A stretch of 64,000 nt of DNA, taken from contig JAJSPD010000001.1 in the NCBI GenBank assembly GCA_021307315.1, forward strand, positions 1,116,001 through 1,180,000. The letters run 5' to 3'. A program made the position numbers and the translations under genes. Positions 59,535-64,000 of the stretch are shown here, one piece after another. Every line of letters begins with the position of its first letter. Positions within the stretch are counted from its first letter, which is position 1. The stretch comes from Bisporella sp. PMI_857 (taxonomy: Eukaryota > Ascomycota > Leotiomycetes > Helotiales > Helotiaceae). The notes under the pieces are model-generated. The model worked only from the letters and a program-made list of their open reading frames with translations, had not been told where the DNA came from and made no database searches.

Positions 59535-60356
59535 ATGTTCGACATAGATTGGTGGTCTTTAACCCTACCCTTCGCATACATCACAGTTCTGCTTGGATCA
59601 TTAATCACATTTTCTTCCCTATATCGCAAGAGGAAGGCCAGTAAGTCTTTGCTACTCACTACACACACTCCTGTTTCAAATGCTAACGTATGTAGCTGCT
59701 TCCGCAACTCTTGCGCCATGGTTTCCTCAGCACCTACCAAAGGATATCTATCTATCACTACTGCACCTTGAGCCTGAAGAGGGAAAAGAGAAGGCCCCTA
59801 CGGTGCCTGACAGTGTAATCCGTGCTGCCCTTCTACGACGGGCTGTTGAAGACATCCACAGAATTATTCAGATCCGAAGCGCTAAGCAAGCTTGCACCAC
59901 ATTATTACAACGTGGCAGTGTTGGGGACGATTTGAACGAGAGATTCATCCGCGCAGAAAAGGATATGGAGAATGAGCTAAGGGATGTGGTCCAGGAGGTT
60001 TGTTTTACTGAGTATTTGAGACTGTCAGTTTCATGCTAATGCGACAAAAGGCAAATGCACTCTCTGAAGGCTGGGGCAATACGATATTCCAATCTGCAAA
60101 TGAAATTGCTGCAAATACCGCTTTCAAAAAGAGACTCAACGAAGTTCAGTCAAAGGCCCCAGCCGAGAAGGAATGGTGGGAGAAGCGAAGAGCATCCATC
60201 CAATCCGAATTCATGAAAGAGCTCGACCAAGATTCAACAACGTCAGGAAAATCGCCCGTTAGCGAAGCTGGAAGCGACGAGGCGATCTTGGTCGAAGGAG
60301 GTGGACCAGCGGCAAACTCAACAGGGAGTGTCCGAAAGAAGAAAGGAAAAAAATAA
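59535..60356 (+). CDS. SEC66: SEC66/SEC71 translocation protein
   Basis: Three exons, 59535-59640, 59696-59997 and 60051-60356, encode 237 aa. The introns are 55 nt (GTAAGT, GCTAAC, GTAG) and 53 nt (GTTTGT, GCTAAT, AAAG). Sec66 is a subunit of the Sec63 complex in post-translational import into the ER. A short lumenal N-terminus precedes one membrane span (LTLPFAYITVLLGSLITFSSLY). The cytosolic domain has WFPQHLPKDIYLSLLHLE, then VIRAALLRRAVEDIHRIIQI and ANALSEGWGNTIFQSANEIA, all family blocks. The C-terminus is charged and ends in KKKGKK, as other fungal homologues do. Confidence 0.92.
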
Positions 60357-60731
60357 ATCGCCTTAGTGTTTGGGCCCAGGAGTGTAAAATAAATACCCGG
60401 TGGAAGGGAATGGGTGTTCTGGCGTTTGGAGCATGAACATATCATTTTCTAGAAGAGTAACAACTCTTGGAAGTTTTCATGTCTGGGTGTTTCTAGTCTC
60501 AGTTACCACTTCGAGTATATTGGGACATTGGAGATCCAGTTACAATTCATCGCGAAATAACAACAGCATACAAGAGCTAGGAAGTCCTGCTTTACTTATT
60601 TTGTTCCTCATAGTTCGTCAACCATGCCCCTTTCTGTATTTGAGCCTAGGGACCGCTATTGTGTCCCAAGTATTGCTCACCCTAGAAAGCTCATGTATCC
60701 AATACTGCCTGGAGATCCATCCACAAACTCC
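60357..60731. other. Intergenic, convergent 3' ends
   Basis: 375 bp between the stop codons of SEC66 and the small minus-strand gene. A plus-strand open frame across it is antisense to that gene and spurious. Confidence 0.5.
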
Positions 60732-61136
60732 TCAGTTATACCACCTTAACTTCCGTCTCCAAATATCCTCCTCTTCCTTCCTTTGTTGCTGTTTCATCTC
60801 CTCCCTAATCTCCTCCTCACTCTTCACCGGGGTTTCACACCCCCTCAACCCAATGAAGCGTCCAATCTTACGTCTTTTCTCTTCAAGCGTCAAGTTCTTG
60901 CCCCAAACAACCGGGCAGGGGTAGTGCGAGCTCCAATGCGAAGGCGTATGCTGGTGGTAGAACGACGCGAGCTCGTCTAGCTCGTCCGAGGTCAGGAGCC
61001 AGAAGTTTAGGAGCGTGGATGGGAAGGCTGGGTGCGAGGTCCCCGTTGTGACGCGCAACAGTGGTTGAAGCTTGAGGGACATTTGTTTGATTTTTGCCTG
61101 GAGCGCGGGATTGGTCGACTTGCGTGCTGAGGACAT
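60732..61136 (-). CDS. Small conserved fungal protein, function unknown
   Basis: A single exon encodes 134 aa. I recognise the layout as a conserved ascomycete hypothetical but know no function. Blocks that look constrained are LLNFWLLTSDELDELASFYH, PSHWSSHYPCPV and EEKRRKIGRFIGLRGCE. The C-terminal helix is strongly charged (EEIREEMKQQQRKEEEDIWR). There is no signal peptide or membrane span, so it is probably cytosolic or nuclear. The start ATG is the first in frame, and the start codon lies about 780 bp from SEC66. Confidence 0.8.
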   Translation of the reverse strand: MSSARKSTNPALQAKIKQMSLKLQPLLRVTTGTSHPAFPSTLLNFWLLTSDELDELASFYHQHTPSHWSSHYPCPVVWGKNLTLEEKRRKIGRFIGLRGCETPVKSEEEIREEMKQQQRKEEEDIWRRKLRWYN

Positions 61137-62268
61137 CTTGATTTAAGTTTCTGTCTGGACTCTAAGGTCTGCGATTTTTGGCTGATGGATTTACGCAGGT
61201 GCAGTGATGACAGGTGTGTATCTCTTATATGCGGTCTATATATGATGAAAATGGACTATTCTAGACCAAGCTGCCAGCAGTGGTTAACTTTGGCCGTGTA
61301 TAGTGCTTCCTGGAATATCACAGAATGGAAAAGTGGTTCATTTAGATCATCAAATCCCAAGAGACCTTGGGTTCAAGCACCTTTTCTATCCGTATGGAGC
61401 GGCTTTGTGGAATACTATGGTCTTTCTGTGGGAAGCATGTCTCGCCTTGTTTTACCTTTGAAGCTTTGAGGATATCATGAGCTACGACCTATTCTAGGTC
61501 GAGGCGCCTTTGTTATCGCACGCATCATTGATTTCATCTTTTACTTGGTCTAAAAGTCTCAAAGGTAACCAAAATAGAAACACAACACAAAAGACTTGTT
61601 ATACAGTCGCTAGCGAAATCGGCATCTACCTTGAACACTTTTAGAATTTATATTGAGCCACATCACCAGGCTGCTAGCTGCCTTTATCCTTGTCTATACC
61701 CGCCACACCTCCATTGGGTCATGTGAGAGTTGAGCCAACTAAGTTGAAAGACCAGGAATATTGATTACAATACGCCGTTGCATTAACCTACAATGTTAAG
61801 AGAGGTTAGTTCAATAGATTAATTAATCTAGCTCATCTTAATGCGAGGCTTTGCATTTCATAGGAGGATGGCATTCCACCTGCTCACCACTATCAAGTTT
61901 CCACTGCATCACTCAAACGCTGGCGGCTATGGCTATTCCCTCTTCAGGTTTCTGCCTATAATATGAACACCAGCCTCCAAATATCAATCACTTCATTCCA
62001 CAGTCTTCCTGTGTCAAGCCAACTTGGCTTTGCCTCCATTGCTCTTGTAGAAAGCAATCCCACATAGAGTATATTAAGACAGTTAGCTCTATTTTAACAT
62101 AGACAAGTTACCTGCCTTTCTGCCTCAAGCATGACCTCATGATATACCACATTTCTAGAATACGGCCTGCGATGACTCTCCGAACCTGCCTCAAATATTT
62201 CATGAACCCCAGTGTCGAGCTCTAGCCTGTCATGACTCTCCGAACCTGCCTCAAATATCTCATGAACC
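61137..62268. other. Intergenic, no gene seen
   Basis: 1.1 kb between two minus-strand genes. A 94-codon plus-strand frame at 61185-61469 has no support. The right end holds most of a tandem duplication. Confidence 0.45.
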
Positions 62269-62285
62269 TCAAGTGTCGTGCTTTA
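62165..62285. repeat. Two tandem copies of a 60-bp unit
   Basis: The units 62165-62224 and 62225-62285 are nearly identical. Both contain ATGACTCTCCGAACCTGCCT followed by CAAATAT and CATGAACC, with a few substitutions and one extra base in the second. The second copy includes the stop codon and last codons (KHDT) of the flanking minus-strand gene, so the duplication arose at the gene's 3' end. Confidence 0.85.
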
Positions 62286-63106
62286 CCTTTGGCGAAACAT
62301 TTAGACTGAAATTGGCTTGGGTGTCTCCACTTTGAACAGAACCAGCATGTCCCTTGCCTCCTTTTCTTTTCCGCAAAACCATGTAAACAACAATTGCAGC
62401 AACAATCACGCATGTAGCTCCAACCCCGACACCAACCCCGACCTTAATCTTCTCGCCGTTATTTGACGATGCCAGTTGTGTTGCGCTTGAAGACACCGAA
62501 GGCCCGGTACCCGTCAGTGTTGGGTTATTAGTACTTGAAACGCTGCCCGTGGATATCGTACTTGAAGCGCCGCCCGCGGATATCGTACTTGACACTCCTA
62601 CCGTCGCTGCTATTGCGACACGGATTACATTCGGCGCACAGCAGGTAGTCGAATTCAAATTTCCCCCGCAACACCACGTCCCACTTGCCACACAGAGAGA
62701 TACTGCCGCTGTGCCATTCGATGATCCGCCGCTTTGCTTTGAAATCTTAGGTGTGATTCAATTTCAAGTTCAGGATACTCACAGTTGGATCCGCGCAAAC
62801 GTTCCTCAAACAGAAGGGACTGCTCCACGTCGGGTCCGTACACGACTCGCGCCAATACTGGCCACCTGTGGAGTCACCGCAGAACCCGGAAGTTGCACAC
62901 GGATTATGGCATAATTCATTAGAGAGACATTAGTCTGCGAATTGTGCGCGGTTCGTTGCGCAGCACATGGAGAAGGTGCCTACGGTAGCGACGCAAGGCT
63001 GGTACTCAGGGCTGGTTTCGATCGTGCCGTCCGGGTAGTAGCATGTTGCTGAGGTGAAGGGAACGAGATACAGTACTATTAATTGAAAGAGGGAGAGTAG
63101 AGCCAT
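62269..63106 (-). pseudogene. Cys-rich single-span membrane protein gene with in-frame TAA
   Basis: Two exons, 63106-62783 and 62736-62269, with a 46-nt intron, would encode 263 aa, but codon 59 is TAA (62930-62932). Before it lie a signal peptide (MALLSLFQLIVLYLVPFTSA) and CYYPDGT...CCATNRAQFAD. After it, in the same frame, CLSNELCHNPC, GGQYWRESCTDPTWSSPFCL and ASGTWCCGGNLNSTTCC continue. A Ser/Thr linker, a span (VGVGATCVIVAAIVVYMVL) and a basic tail follow. This order is that of a common fungal cell-surface family (Cys-rich ectodomain, Ser/Thr stalk, one span) of unknown function. Everything but the one codon is intact. It may be a fresh nonsense mutation, a polymorphism, a read error or, less likely, read-through. 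Confidence 0.72.
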
Positions 63107-63457
63107 GTTGGATGGAAAGCGCGTTAAGAATAACAAAATGGAAGAGAGAACGCGCAATGGTTTGTGTTCTGACATTAGTGATAGTAATGGACTGTGCGTA
63201 TGAACGGTAGGAGCCGCTGTTAATTAGGGATAAGAAGTAAGAAACTGAAGCTATAATAATTTGCAGCTTCATCAGTGAGGTTTGCAAGAATAACCCTGAC
63301 TAGGATTCCTGATCCTCCAGACGAAGTAGCTTGGCTCACACATAAAACATGAGGATGGCTAGAGCATGCAGGATTGGAGACGCTAACCGCCAGCATCTTG
63401 GAAGTGTGGCTGAAATTAAATTCTGGAAGTGTTCAAATTTAGTCCATTGCGATCGAA
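63107..63457. other. Intergenic
   Basis: 351 bp between the ORC3 stop and the start of the Cys-rich gene. Nothing else is seen. Confidence 0.5.
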
Positions 63458-64000
63458 TTATAAACCTCTCCACAGAGATTTGCCTAGATGATCGACCTTT
63501 CTCTTGCTTTGCTTGATCATGCCCAACAACTTTAAGTCTGCTAGTCCCTTGTAGAACAGCATCAATGCTGTTCGTTCATCACAGCCCTCATCTCCTTCTC
63601 CTTCCATAATGCTAAAAAATGAGGTCCAGAGGTCGGATATATTTATCAGAGACCCACTCTCCAGATACATATGATATATAATTGCGGTCGGGACAGATGC
63701 TGATGAAAGAACCTCGACTGAGGGATCACAGCTCAACAGGTATCCGGAAGGTTCAAAAAGAGCATTCTCCAAGACATGTCTAGGGCGCGGAGCAAAGACA
63801 TCTTTGTAAGGGAATGTAAAGTCGAAAAGCCATACCTCATTCAAGAACCATTGTTGAGGATTTTCGCATGTCAAATAACCCCTGAGAGTCTCCAAAAATT
63901 GATCGATGAGCTTCGTGTATTCTATATCCTCTCTAGACAACGAAGATTTCTCGTAACTCAACTGGACCTTTTGAGCAATAACTGTGGTCCTCACTGCTTT
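63458..64000 (-). CDS. ORC3: Origin recognition complex subunit 3, C-terminal part (runs off the window)
   Basis: The frame is open to the window edge and continues beyond it, so only about the last 180 residues are seen. The block YHMYLESGSLINISDLWTSF, then GDEGCDERTALMLFYKGLAD, KLLGMIKQSKRKVDHLGK and the end LWRGL is the C-terminal winged-helix signature of fungal Orc3. Orc3 is a core subunit of the complex that marks replication origins and loads MCM with Cdc6. The part seen is undamaged. Confidence 0.88.
   Translation of the reverse strand, partial: KAVRTTVIAQKVQLSYEKSSLSREDIEYTKLIDQFLETLRGYLTCENPQQWFLNEVWLFDFTFPYKDVFAPRPRHVLENALFEPSGYLLSCDPSVEVLSSASVPTAIIYHMYLESGSLINISDLWTSFFSIMEGEGDEGCDERTALMLFYKGLADLKLLGMIKQSKRKVDHLGKSLWRGL

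Overview
The window is nuclear DNA of a filamentous ascomycete (Pezizomycotina; Leotiomycetes is a guess, not shown by the sequence). The reasons are short introns, mostly 44-70 nt, with GTRNGT donors, CTAAY or CTGAC branch sites and YAG acceptors, and a set of fungal gene families: UstYa/DUF3328, DUF3074, GFA, 2EXR, a mitochondrial alternative oxidase, arginine-specific carbamoyl-phosphate synthase and DSC4. Gene models were built by hand from open frames, splice signals and remembered family motifs. No alignment or search was run, so splice sites and homologies are calls, not proofs.

Layout. 0-8 kb: a long low-complexity protein, lumazine synthase (RIB4), a DUF3074 protein, a broken ADE8-like GAR transformylase and a THOC5-like protein. 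8.8-16.3 kb is accessory in character. It holds a membrane-anchored cupredoxin-like protein, then a UstYa-family oxidase and a secreted repeat precursor transcribed away from each other, a frameshifted GFA-domain gene, and an alternative oxidase. 16.3-30.6 kb is gene-poor and contains one four-exon heptahelical receptor. 30.6-37.4 kb has two small Arg-rich proteins ending in CaaX boxes, an unknown protein, RCL1, DSC4 and a dead 2EXR gene. 38-61 kb is dense and housekeeping: a PWWP protein, the BRR2 spliceosomal helicase, a coiled-coil unknown, FRS2, CPA2, NPL4, SEC66 and a small conserved unknown. The end carries a Cys-rich membrane protein gene with an internal stop and the C-terminal part of ORC3.

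The candidate system of most interest is at 10.9-13.2 kb. A DUF3328 protein with both HxxHC motifs is divergent from a 144-aa secreted precursor with five imperfect 16-19-residue repeats. The repeats are partly separated by KR or RKR sites and each carries a short Y/H-centred core (YNVD, YGFE, YGFE, YAFK, HEFE). This is the layout of a dikaritin-type (ustiloxin/phomopsin-like) RiPP locus reduced to precursor plus cyclising oxidase.

Other points: three clearly broken genes (ADE8-like, GFA, 2EXR), one gene with an in-frame TAA, a CPA2 intron whose expected acceptor lacks its A, and several introns whose length is a multiple of three and which simple ORF reading would translate as protein.
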